Translations under genes and position numbers: made by a program
The notes under the pieces: generated by a model
The model's database searches: none
What the model saw: only the letters and a program-made list of their open reading frames with translations
What the model was told of the DNA's origin: nothing
Assembly: GCA_009760855.2 (NCBI GenBank)
Contig: WPIO01000005.1
Coordinates: forward strand, 614,501 to 678,500
Length of the DNA stretch: 64,000 nt
Source of the DNA: Cristatella mucedo
Lineage: Eukaryota; Bryozoa; Phylactolaemata; Cristatellidae
Direction: 5' to 3'
In this document: positions 11,301-20,200 of the stretch, in pieces
How positions within the stretch are numbered: the stretch's first letter is position 1
Layout: each line of letters begins with the position of its first letter

Positions 11301-11742
11301 AGGCGGCAAGGCGTTCCCTCTACGTCCGGACCAGTACATTAGCAGCGTAAGCAAACAGCGAAACGCTAGCCGCGAGCAGACAGCGCCGCCGCCCGCCATC
11401 GCCGTGCATGGCTCCCGACGAAGGAGGCGTATGCCGAATCGGCTGTGAATTTCTTTTTTGGGACCATCGTACATTCTTCAGGTCGCAGCCAATACTTGCC
11501 TCACCGTCTTCGCCCCACTGGACGCTCAGAACGTGTGGATACTTGGAAATGCTTTTCTGAAAACCCGCTACACGAAGTTCGATCTGCGAAATCGCCGCGT
11601 CGGTTTCGCCTCCTTGAAAGAAGCCGGGACGCCTGCGGCCAGGCCGGTGTCGAGCGCGAGCGGCCGGTCGGCCTCCACTTGGGCAGTCTCCGCGAACGCG
11701 TGCTTGGGTATTTTCGCATATTTATTTATTAAATGCATATAA
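5244..11742 (+). CDS. Aspartic protease 1 (pepsin/cathepsin D-like, family A1), multi-exon gene
   Basis: This gene encodes an A1-family aspartic endopeptidase, probably secreted or lysosomal. My model joins 5244-5348 (tentative), 6514-6598, 6933-7054, 7209-7399, 10750-10872, 10960-11107, 11248-11346 and 11482-11742. All phases agree and the model gives 377 residues, close to the usual 380 to 400. Visible are the first active site FDTGSADLW (Asp near residue 56), the flap Tyr in AYAD, YAYDGVMGLA, GEITFGGSNPDYYSG, the disulfide loop CAGGC, the second active site VDSGT (Asp near residue 229), and WILGNAFLKTRYTKFD. Two things are odd. The usual cystine loop after DLW is absent. The protein also runs about 45 residues past the normal VGFA end, finishing in a hydrophobic stretch. 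The gene faces its paralogue at 59.8-63.8 kb. Fold and catalysis are highly likely; the substrate is unknown. Confidence 0.88.
5530..6285 (+). repeat. LINE family 1 copy, 3' end (RT tail to (ATT)n)
   Basis: A broken plus-strand copy sits in intron 1 of protease 1. It shows the conserved end of the reverse transcriptase region (KLVHAFVTSGLDFCNSL, then RVQNSAARLV), the later AFSSYAPKAWNSLP-type segment with frameshifts, and the family 3' end (CGCCTAGAAAGAGAT, GAGGCGCTTTATCAA) with an (ATT)n tail. The clade is probably CR1/L2-like. It is non-functional. Confidence 0.85.
6514..6598 (+). CDS. Aspartic protease 1, exon 2 (first catalytic Asp)
   Basis: The exon follows a clear acceptor (TTTCTTTCTTGCAG) and encodes SRYYGEVKFGTPPQTLWILF, then DTGSADLW. 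The catalytic Asp codon is 6574-6576. It ends in phase 1 at the donor GTACGT. Read-through past this donor would give CILPIC and then a stop codon. Confidence 0.92.
6933..7054 (+). CDS. Aspartic protease 1, exon 3 (flap)
   Basis: The exon lies between a polypyrimidine-AG acceptor and the donor GTACGG, phase 1 to phase 0. It encodes the KNSTTFQT strand, the flap with Tyr (INIAYADLTAVTG) and STDTIS. The segment between DLW and the flap is about ten residues shorter than in pepsins and has no cysteines. Confidence 0.87.
7209..7399 (+). CDS. Aspartic protease 1, exon 4
   Basis: It encodes FGNYTIGNQTFLLITHLNY, then YAYDGVMGLA, and ends FSLYLNR, a standard A1 N-lobe/C-lobe junction. At 191 nt, phase 0 to 2, it is exactly the same length as the matching exon of protease 2 (62015-62205). 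Confidence 0.92.
7400..8321. other. Protease 1 intron 4, unrecognised part
   Basis: This is intronic sequence with no recognised gene. It contains a short GC-rich minisatellite at 8172-8240, described separately, and otherwise only short chance open frames. Confidence 0.5.
8172..8240. repeat. GC-rich 18-bp minisatellite, about 3.5 units
   Basis: A unit of about 18 bp (GCCGCTCACTCTGTTGCC) repeats three times from 8174 with small changes, and a fourth, diverged partial unit ends near 8240. Confidence 0.75.
8322..8405 (-). repeat. Partial SINE-B copy
   Basis: The tail and body (GAAGCGCCTGAATAGAGATT on the minus strand) and the B-box region are present. The head is truncated near 8405, within the GACCAAGGTC segment. 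Confidence 0.7.
9051..9219 (+). repeat. Duplicate of the end of protease 1's last exon
   Basis: These 169 bp match 11603-11771 with only two mismatches and no gaps. The copied segment covers the codons from GFASLKEAG to the stop plus about 29 bp of 3' untranslated DNA. It lies inside the gene's own intron 4. Sequence on both sides is unrelated between the two copies. Confidence 0.93.
9220..10749. other. Protease 1 intron 4, remaining part
   Basis: No gene is recognised. The part from 9.7 to 10.2 kb is AT-rich. A 164-codon minus-strand open frame at 9945-10439 has no recognisable motif and no splice or repeat support, so I leave it out. Confidence 0.4.
10750..10872 (+). CDS. Aspartic protease 1, exon 5
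   Basis: It encodes SDVAEMAGEITFGGSNPDYY, then SGEFFY, and ends CCWQIAVDG. It is bounded by TTTTTTGGGCAG and GTAGGC, phase 2 to 2, and its 123 nt equal the matching exon of protease 2. Without splicing at 10873 the frame meets a TAG at once. Confidence 0.9.
10960..11107 (+). CDS. Aspartic protease 1, exon 6 (second catalytic Asp)
   Basis: The exon follows an 87-bp intron ending TTCTAG. It encodes ISVAGTSARLCAGGCQALVD, then SGTAFITGPSEDIG. The catalytic Asp codon is 11018-11020 and the CAGGC cysteines form the usual small loop. It ends in phase 0 at GTAAGA. Confidence 0.92.
11248..11346 (+). CDS. Aspartic protease 1, exon 7
   Basis: The exon is 33 codons, phase 0 to 0, after GATGCTTTCAG and before GTAAGC. 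It encodes FEVNCTTAPTLPSILVTIGG, then KAFPLRPDQYISS, the C-lobe segment with one Cys of the third disulfide. It is the same length as its paralogue exon. Confidence 0.92.
11482..11742 (+). CDS. Aspartic protease 1, last exon with C-terminal extension
   Basis: It encodes VAANTCLTVFAPLD, then NVWILGNAFLKTRYTKFD, then NRRVGFA, which normally ends the enzyme. It then continues about 45 residues, rich in Ala/Ser/Gly, to ACLGIFAYLFIKCI and a stop at 11740. That hydrophobic end could be a membrane or GPI-type anchor signal; this is inference only. Confidence 0.9.
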   Translation, partial: VAANTCLTVFAPLDAQNVWILGNAFLKTRYTKFDLRNRRVGFASLKEAGTPAARPVSSASGRSASTWAVSANACLGIFAYLFIKCI

Positions 11743-11950
11743 TCGGAAGCGACGGCTGGCTTGCACGGGCTGGCGGCTGCATGCCAGTCAAGCTGCACGG
11801 GTGTGGCCTCTTCGAGAGAGCCTCACGTGGCGTCATTTCATTACCCTTCTCTCCGTCTCTCCCTCTCCCCTCCCTCTCTCCCTCTGCCCGTCTCTTGAAG
11901 CACCGGATTGGAAAACGAACTTAATCTGCCGGGCATAACGGTAACGTAGG

Positions 11951-12075
11951 AGCCAAGCTGGTTTGGTCTAGCGGTTAAAGTGCTAGCCCCGACCATGGTC
12001 AGGCTGAGGTCGTGAACTCGAGCCCCGAGGCATATGTGAAGCTCGCCTGAATAAAGATTAAGTTCTCTTAGACTG
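11951..12075 (+). repeat. SINE-B copy
   Basis: A tRNA-like head (AGCTGGTTTGGTCTAGCGGT), the AACTCGAGCCCCGAGG B-box region and the tail GATTAAGTTCTCTTAGAC are all present in the sense orientation, just downstream of protease 1. A following short segment has lost the usual end. Confidence 0.8.
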
Positions 12076-12176
12076 TTTAAGCAGCCGAAGGCTCTTGAGC
12101 GGTGGAGTGCGGAGCGGCGGATGATTCGGCAGTCCTGCCCAAATTCTTGCATTATAATAATAACAATAATAAGTCC

Positions 12177-12338
12177 AGCTGATTAAACAGCCTCTTTTTG
12201 TATAGCCACAGAAGAGCCTTTACGGCTATCACCACCGCTTGCAGTGGCGATAAAGAATCGCCCACCGTATGAATCGAACCCACGATCTCGGGACCGAGAT
12301 CGTGAAAGCAACCGCCTTACCTAGTGTGCCATCGCGGC
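12177..12338 (-). repeat. SINE-A copy
   Basis: Nearly full length on the minus strand, with head, internal hairpin, B box, body and AGGCTGTTTAATCAGC tail. It is very close to the copy at 1008-1163. Confidence 0.88.
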
Positions 12339-13580
12339 TTGACCGCATCTGTGGGACATCCATCTACCACAAAGTGCCCGCCAGCTTTCGGGGGTTCGGA
12401 AGGGACAATAGCTCGACAGTGCAAAAACAACGCATGCATGGAATATAAGGGCTGCTAAAGGAGTACAACAGGGGAGGGGAGGGAGGGTCAGATTCGTCGT
12501 CGCCGGCAGCCATCTAGAGTGTGCCGACTGCGCTTGGTCGGCTTGGTTTGCAGAATAAAGTGATGGATATGGAGCCAGCAGGCCTGTTCCCTGGTCGCGC
12601 TACCCAGCCCGACGACAGACAGCTCGTGCGGAAGGCTGTCACATAATTAATTAATTCTTCGTAGCAAATGTGAATACTTTTTGCATGGATACATTCACGT
12701 TAAAGTTCACGTGTGCGTTGGCATTCCTTTTTCTACCAAAATAAAGTTTTGCGAAGCTGAATGAGGTCCTAGGTTCTGGACGACGACACGACGTACTTGA
12801 AATGAAAATCATTAGTGAAATTAGTCTATTTCGGATCAAAACTCATGATATTCATGCACGATATTATTATCGGTACGAATGCACGCTGCGAGCTACAGCA
12901 ATACAAGTGAGAGGTACAGCAGTAGGCATCCGGCGACTGAAGCCATTAAAGTGTCCCTGACCATTCGACTCATCTTATTTAAAACCACATGGGAGCTGTT
13001 ACAGAAAGTCATATTTTAAGGTAAAATGTCGCATATGCTGTGCAGAACAGTCGCTGAAAGCGCTTGCTAAAATCGAGTACGCCGCGGTTTACACCCATCA
13101 TATTTCCTTAACTATGAGTTAGTTTCTTAAATATTATAATATCTATGAAACAAGATTATCACAACGTTATTTTAGCAACAAAGACCTTGTACATAGTGGA
13201 AATACTCTACAGTTTAATGTTTGATTTTGGCTGCTTGAGTTTAAACTTGGTAGACATGAAGAGTAATTCAAGTCATTCATTGTATGTTTAATTGACCTTT
13301 ATGACCCACATGGATAACGCAGGACCGCTTGCGGTGAGATGAGCTCCTGAACTTCAAAAAAGATGCAACAAAACAAAGAACAACTATTGCAAGCTATTGT
13401 CCCCGAATTGAGATGCCTTCAATGCATATTGTAGGGTGAGGCCACACCAAAATGGCATCCGTAAGTGAACTTGCGTGGACGTGAAATGAGCTAAAAAATT
13501 TGCAAGCTGGCTTACATAGAGCCACACTGTCTGCAACAAAACCTACAGGTTCGGCCTAATTCAAGCTCAGCGCTTGTTTT
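12339..13580. other. Intergenic, no recognisable gene
   Basis: Only short chance open frames are present. I see no protein, SINE or LINE match in this stretch. Confidence 0.4.
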
Positions 13581-13657
13581 AAGATGGACAATGTACTAAG
13601 CTTGTACTCAGCATGCATATTTTAGATTCAAGCTTGATGGACAATGTACTGAGCTTA

Positions 13658-13765
<108 letters not shown>

Positions 13766-14035
13766 TCAGCATGCATATTTTAGATTCAAGCTTTCACATT
13801 GTAGTCAATTTAGCTGATAAGCCACGTTAAACGAAATTGGTCCAGTGTGCTCTGAGCCATTAAGTTTGTAGCCCGGTGGCTCAGCTGCCGTCGCTTGGAA
13901 GGAAGAAGACCAGGAGGAACACGGACAGACAAGTATCTGCTGCGTGCGATGCGTGAGTGCTGCTTTACACGACGCTTATTGTAATATGCATTTCGAAGCC
14001 CTCGTAGCTTAGTTATCGTAGAGAAATAGCAATAG

Positions 14036-14170
14036 ATGATGATAATAATAATAATATTTAATTATTATTAATTAATATGATTAATTATAATTATTCTAGA
14101 TTAATATTCTCAATATTTTATTATTTTTATTATTAATTATATAATAGATGTAATATTAATAATAATCTTT
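14036..14170. repeat. AT-rich low-complexity block
   Basis: A run of AATAAT/TTATTA-type sequence of about 135 bp without other structure. Confidence 0.8.
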
Positions 14171-15167
14171 CGTAGATAAATAGCAGGTCTTCGATCGCTA
14201 GGAGGACTGTTGGCGTCACGGCCTTACCGTCAATGGCACAAGAAATGGTCACTGTAGCAATTATCAAAGTGGCATACACAAATTACCCTTTAATGCAAAA
14301 AATCTTCATCCAACCGAGTCTCCTTGACGACGGCGGCTTCTTTTTAGAACAGAGCGAATTTGTCGAGAGCAATGAGGCAAATATGGTGAGATCAGCCACT
14401 ACTTCTGAATAGTCTGAAAGTTATATCTGATAATTATAAAATATTATGGCTGTTTGATGCCGTTGAAAAGTGACGTGTGACTAAAACCGTGGCGTATTAC
14501 TTTAGCAGGAGTAGAGTCTCATGTAAGAATATACCAGTGCATAACCACGAGCTAGTAAACCGTGTACGCTTCTCTCTCGGCAGCAGAGGCGTAGTGAGAC
14601 CTTTCGGTGCCCGGAGGCAAAGCTACAAATAGCGCCTCCTGCCATCATCAAAAATTGCTGCAAAATAAATCTAGCACAAAAAAAGTGCAAAAAACATACG
14701 CTAGCAGGCATATCGAATCAAGAAAGTTGTATTAACTGTAGTACAGGCACAAGGTAGCCATCACAGCTTCAACTCGGGTGAATGTGTTTGGCCTTGAACG
14801 TGCCAAGCGGTTCTAGTACAGTTTGAAATTCAATATTTTCTAGTGCTTTTTTCTATGCTTAACTCGAGGCCTAATTTGAGAGACGATCTTGCCCCATTGC
14901 TCTCATATAAGACAGGATTATCTTCAGCTTGCTAAAAGAACGTTCACAACTGGCAACTGCTACAGCTATGGCGAGCAGAACTTCCAAGGCAACTCTGAAA
15001 TTAAGAAACATATCGTCTCCATAACTGACCATGAAAGACTCGAGTTTCAGTGGTTTCTTTAGTTTTGAGTCGTGACGTGTGGCAGTAAAAGTTTTTGCAG
15101 ATTTCGTTGTACAGCTCTACTCCATCAATGTCTGAACAATAGAAGCCTCCAAGATCCAGACATTGCT

Positions 15168-15297
15168 GGCGAAGTTTGGTCGGCGAGAGGCGGTGTGATT
15201 TGGCAACTGCGACTCTTACGACAGACAAGCCGAGCTGCAGAGTTTGGCCCCAGCTGCAAGCGCTTGATTGCACAGGCCGGTAGACCAGCAAGCAGTT
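15168..15297 (-). repeat. LINE family 1 fragment inside the hAT remnant
   Basis: The minus strand matches the family 1 segment around CNSLLAGLPACAIRRLQ (frame-shifted here). It is cut sharply at AGCAAGCAGT by the next element. Confidence 0.75.
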
Positions 15298-15604
15298 AAG
15301 TTGGGCCACCAAGATTACATATGGCCAAATCAACTCTTAAAGTTAAAGTGATTCACAGCAGCACTCCAGGAGAAACGTGCCGAACGATTTTCGAAAAATT
15401 TCTGACTGAAGCTTCTGCTGCCAAGTTTCGGTAATAGGGTATCTCACGCAGGAAGTCCAGTCGCTGTGAGACAAGGAACTCCAAACACATTCTGTTTGCC
15501 AGCATTTTATTTAGTCGTTCGGCACGTTTCTACTGGAGTGCTGCTGTGAATCACTTCAACTTTAGAGTTGATTTGGCCATCTGTAATCTTGGCGGTCCAA
15601 CTTC
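15298..15604. mobile_element. Foldback (MITE-like) element with ~88-bp inverted arms
   Basis: The left arm (about 15298-15391) and right arm (about 15518-15604) are inverted copies with about five mismatches and one single-base gap. Both include GTGATTCACAGCAGCACTCC or its complement. The spacer of about 126 bp has no coding motif. It sits next to the LINE piece within the hAT remnant. No protein is encoded, so any movement would depend on a helper transposase. Confidence 0.8.
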
Positions 15605-16439
15605 ATAAAATTCGTTAACACAATAAGGGACTGTACACACGCTGACGAAGCGTGCCCGCTCAGTGCCTCACGCGTTGGCTGCTTGCTGGTGTTCTTCCTA
15701 TACTCGTGAATTTGTGGGGAAAGCCGTACTTTTAGCTTCATCTACCACATGAAAATATATCCGCACCTTCGAACGGTTCGCACGGTTCCAAAGCAAATAA
15801 TACTCATGAGTTCATTAGCAAAATTCAGAATTAAGAGGAACTTGAAAAGTCCTTAGCAAGGACCGTTCGGTCTCTGAAGTATGACCGCGTCTAAATGTAC
15901 GCAGATCGAAGATAAAACTAGGGAGTGACCTACCAGCTCTACAGAGAGCTACTATACGATACTTTTCAAAAACTTTACACGCAAGTGCCCATCGCTAAGG
16001 CAACCACAGATCAATCTTTATCGCATCTTTTTTTTTAGGATTTCTGGGTCGTTTTTAGGCAAAACTGGAATAACTTTCAAAGTATTTTCTTTGGTAGACG
16101 TCGCACTACATCAGTTAGTTTACTGCCTCCGCCTGCTCTCTCCCACTAATGGTAGTCATCTGTCAATTTATTCAGCCAACCCGGACATTCGATAGCAGTC
16201 GCTTCTTTCGAGCAGCCGAGCTTAATTAAACAGGCTGCTGTGCATTCACAGCTGGATCTTGAGGGGACCGCTATTGCTGATTTCTCCATCAAACGATTGT
16301 CCACTTCGTCTATGCAATAGTCAGGATCGAAATTGCTTTTCAAGACGAATGGTTGAGCACTCTTCAGATTTTTATGCTTTTTAGAGCGCTCCGAGTGAAC
16401 TTTTCGACTCAAGGATGCTGACACAGTTCGCTTAGACAT

Positions 16440-17129
16440 AGTTCGCTTGGAGGTGTTTGCTCAACGTCACGCCAGCAGTTGCTAAATGGAGCTCGGCAGC
16501 TGTCCAGCAAACTGGGAGTTAAACCCTATCTAAGCTTTAAGAAGCGACGGCCGCCAGATGATGCACTCTCCCTCAGCGAAGCAATCGGCTGCCTTCTTTA
16601 GAAGAATGCATAGGCATCAGATAAGTTTAAGAATTAACACTAGTTTAGGTCTCGAAATCGAATGGGATGTCGAGAGCTGCGGCCAGAAGTGACGCTTTAT
16701 TGTAATGAGGCATTGTAGCACGACCAACTAAAAATTTGAGAAGAACATCTCGTTGGTTGTCGCAAGTGATACAATTGAGGTCCTGGAAGTGCAATGAAGG
16801 CAGCAATGAGCTACTAGGTCCAGGGTAGACAGAGAGCCAGCCCTCCCAAGGCACAAGACATAAGCCCATTCTGCTTGACCGCAACCAACGAGGCTGAATG
16901 GCTCGGGAGGTATTTTCATAGCTTTAAATTTGTCAATAGTTCCAAGCGCTGTAGATCGCAGCAGCAGGTCGATGCATGGCAATGAGACCGAACAATGAAA
17001 TTCACGGACTCAATCTAAGAGACCGTCATATTTCTCAAGGGAAATGCAAAATGTGCATTATATTTTAGTGCAATATTGGCGGTGCAGCTTGCAAACACAA
17101 AGATTAGCGTTTTTAAAGAAATATCGCCA
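16440..17129 (-). other. NMD3 3' flank, probable 3' UTR
   Basis: Downstream of the NMD3 stop on the minus strand. An AATAAA hexamer lies at about 16698-16693, 430 bp past the stop, and could be the polyadenylation signal. A 79-codon frame at 16884-16645 ends in a plausible protein-like sequence (ATMPHYNKASLLAAALDIPF), but I do not recognise it. Confidence 0.35.
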
Positions 17130-17266
17130 TTATTCGACCATGGATGCTCCGGCACCTCCAGTGGCATCCTCAAGGTGAAGGTCGTCTAGCATTTCTGCTA
17201 ACGTTATTCCAGGCAAACCCTTTGTTTCACTAAAATCAGGCTCCACCGCAGTCATCTTGGATGGAT
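17130..17266 (-). CDS. NMD3: NMD3 exon 14 (C-terminus, nuclear export signal)
   Basis: It follows the acceptor GAAATTTCAG and encodes PSKMTAVEPDFSETKG, then ITLAEMLDDLHLEDATGGAG and ASMVE before the TAA. The leucine-rich LAEMLDDLHL is the family's C-terminal export signal. Confidence 0.95.
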
Positions 17267-20200
17267 CTGAAATTTCATTTCATGGTTTATCACTAGCTGA
17301 CAGAAGCACAGATATTATTGAACAGACCCAGACATGCACACATATTAACAAACGAAGGTCAAGATCAACCCTAGTACAAAAACAAGCAATAGTTCTTTGC
17401 CTGAGAAACCGGTAGGCTTGAGAAATCAGGCCACACCCTTTGACGTTTACCAGATATGCTTCATCACAATGTCAAGAATTTTTTAACCGGTTCTGAATCT
17501 TTTATTTAGCATTCTGCTTGGTCCTGAAGAATATAAAGCTTAAGACCTCTATGCAAACTTTTCGACATTTTCCGGCTATGCCTTATCAAATGATGTAAAG
17601 AGCCGGTTTTGGTCAATATCTTTCTTTACTCATCTTGTTTTTCAAAAACCAATTGAAACTCAGCATCAATGTGCCATGACAAATTTAGGCTGCCCAGCAC
17701 AGCAGTGCATGTATTACAGCCACTAAAAAAATCGTTTGCAAGACGCTCCATATTAGCAGAGATGAGTTCTGTGACATAGTTTGCGGAGCACAGCATTTCC
17801 CCAAAGTTTCACGCATTCATTCGCACATTCACCCGTAAGCGTTAAATCCCGTATGGAATTTAATAATAATAATCATGCACTTGATAAAGTACCCTCAGAG
17901 AACTCAATCTCTCTATAGGCGCTTTACATTTGCTGCAAAGGAAACACGATCAAATGGTAAGTAGAACCATGCTCGATAAACAACATGAATAACATGGTTA
18001 GGGGTGACACGCACAGGGTCAGCATGCAAATGTGGTTAGTGGCAGCATGCACGGTGTCAGCACGCATTAGCACATCGAGGATGAAGCACATGGACCCACT
18101 AAATGCAGTGATAAATAGGTGCATGTTTAAGTTCTTTTTAAATGTGGTCAAGTCAAGAGATGTCGTGATGCAAGTCGGGAGTGAGTTCCAGGCTTTGGGA
18201 GCATACGAACTAAATGCACGGTCTCCAAACGATTTGAGGTTTGTACGAGGTACACAAAACTGTTGGATTCTGAAAAGTGGGTGGTACGATGCTTGGACTA
18301 GTGGGGGGAGTAGATCTGATAGGTAGGTTGGAGCCAAAAAATGAAGGGACCTAAAAGTGAGCGAAAAAACCTTGAAGTCAGGGTAGACAAAAACCTTGAA
18401 GTTGCTTGACTGGTAGCCAGTGCAGGTTGGCGAAAAGTGGTGTGATGTGGCAACTGCGCCACTCACGACAGACAGGTCTGGCTGCGGATTTTCGCACCAG
18501 CTGTACGAACCTGATTGCACGTGCCGGTAGGCCAGCAAGCAGTGAGTTATATTAGTCAAGACGGGATGTCACAAATGCATGGACCAACTTAGATGTGGTA
18601 TCCCTATCTAAACAAGCCCAAATTTGAGCAAGTTTATGTAGCTGAAAGTAGGCAGACTTGATTGTGGAGGTGACGTGGTCGTCTAACAAAAGGTCACTTT
18701 CGTTAGACGACCACAAGGATACAACAGAGGGTAATCCGCATAGAAGTGAAAGTCTAGAATGGATCGGCAAGAGGGAGGGTATAAACCATGAAAAGAACCA
18801 GACCCGGCAAGGAGCTCTGAGGCACCCCATATTTCAGAGGTTCCTCGGATGATCGTTGTCCATTCACATCAATAGTCTGCAGTCTCCCACTGAGATAGCA
18901 CCTGAACCATTGCACAGCAGTGCCAGTGATGCCCAGACGAGATGAGAGGCGCTCAAGAAGAACTTGGTGAACGATAGTATCAAAGCTGCCGAAAGATCGA
19001 GCTAAATAAGCAGAGCCACTCTACCCATAACTGCATTCCTAAGTAGGTCGTTGTACACCCGAAGCAATGCTGACTCTGGAGTGATTAGCTCTTAAGCCAG
19101 ACTGGAACTTACTAGTAAGGTTTCAAGTTTCAATATATGAGTTCAGCTGATCTGCCACGACTCGTTCCAATGTCTTTGATAGGAATGGTATAAGGGAGAC
19201 TGGGCGGTAGTTGTTCAAGTTAAGTAAAGCTTACAATTGTACTAGTGGCTCGAATTTCAACTTCTGCAGACGTCACACAATTATGATCTGTGCTTCTCCT
19301 CTTGAAATTAAAAAGCTCCAGCATCGAGGGTATGCACGTGCGAAGCAGTAACTAATCCTGGCGATATTTCCATTTCGTGCCCTTTCTGACCAACCACGTT
19401 GTGTTTTTCCGAGCACTTTGGCTCCTGCGGTTACATGCAGTCTAAAAAATATGTTGTTTTAATACTTGGCTTTTCCCATTTTTACTTAACAACTGCCTCA
19501 ATTTGTTAATAAAGAGTATCTAATAATAATAATAATAATTCACTTGATAAAGCGCCCTTAGAGAACTTAATCTCTCTCTAGGCGCTTTACATTTGCTGTA
19601 AAGTGAAATGCAATTGAATGGTAAGTAAAATCATGCTTGAAAAAACAAACAGAATGAATAATATGGTTAGGGGTGACATGCACAGGGTCAGCATGCAATC
19701 TAGAACCCAGCAACAGCCTGCCAATCAAAGCTGATTTCGACTATTCAACGTGATAATAAACGCCAGCAGGTTGGCAACTATCTAGTAATTTGATATGAAA
19801 AATAATGCAAAACTCCAGCTTCTCTGCTCGCGAGCCCAACCCCAAGGTCTCAGACTTAAGACTTCGCCAATGTAGCAACTTGCAGGCATGATAAAGGTTG
19901 TCCATCATTAAATCATCATCGCTAACAACATAGGATATCAAATTCACATGTCGACATGCAACGAACAAATCATCAGAACCATACAAGTACCATGCAGAAT
20001 AGGAGTGTATTAGCTTCTTTTAAATGTCAAGTCAGAGGATGCCGCGTCGTCAGTCGGGAGCGAGCTCCAGCTTTGATATCATTTATACTACAGGCATGGT
20101 CTCCAAGGATTTAAGCTTAGTTTGAGACACCGTTAAACGATTGGAGTCAGAAAAGCAGGTGGTGGGATGCCTAGCCTGCTTGGTAAGTAGTTTGCATAGT

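Larger units (their letters stand above)
14875..16439 (-). pseudogene. hAT-family transposase remnant, interrupted
   Basis: The minus strand near 14988-14875 encodes VAVASCERSFSKLKIILSYM, then QDRLSN, the C-terminal dimerisation segment of hAT transposases. Near 15165-15000 a second piece gives GGFYCSDIDGVELYNE. At 16439 an open frame starts MSKRTVSASLSRK, like the N-terminus of TTF/MYM-zinc-finger-type hAT proteins. The middle is broken by a LINE piece (15168-15297) and a foldback element (15298-15604), so it is dead. The dimerisation motif is the solid part; the N-terminal assignment is weaker. Confidence 0.65.

Noticed and set aside
18675-18714. 13-bp perfect inverted repeat GTGGTCGTCTAAC
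   Set aside because: It lies inside a LINE copy and is probably a local feature of that copy; no sign of independent function.
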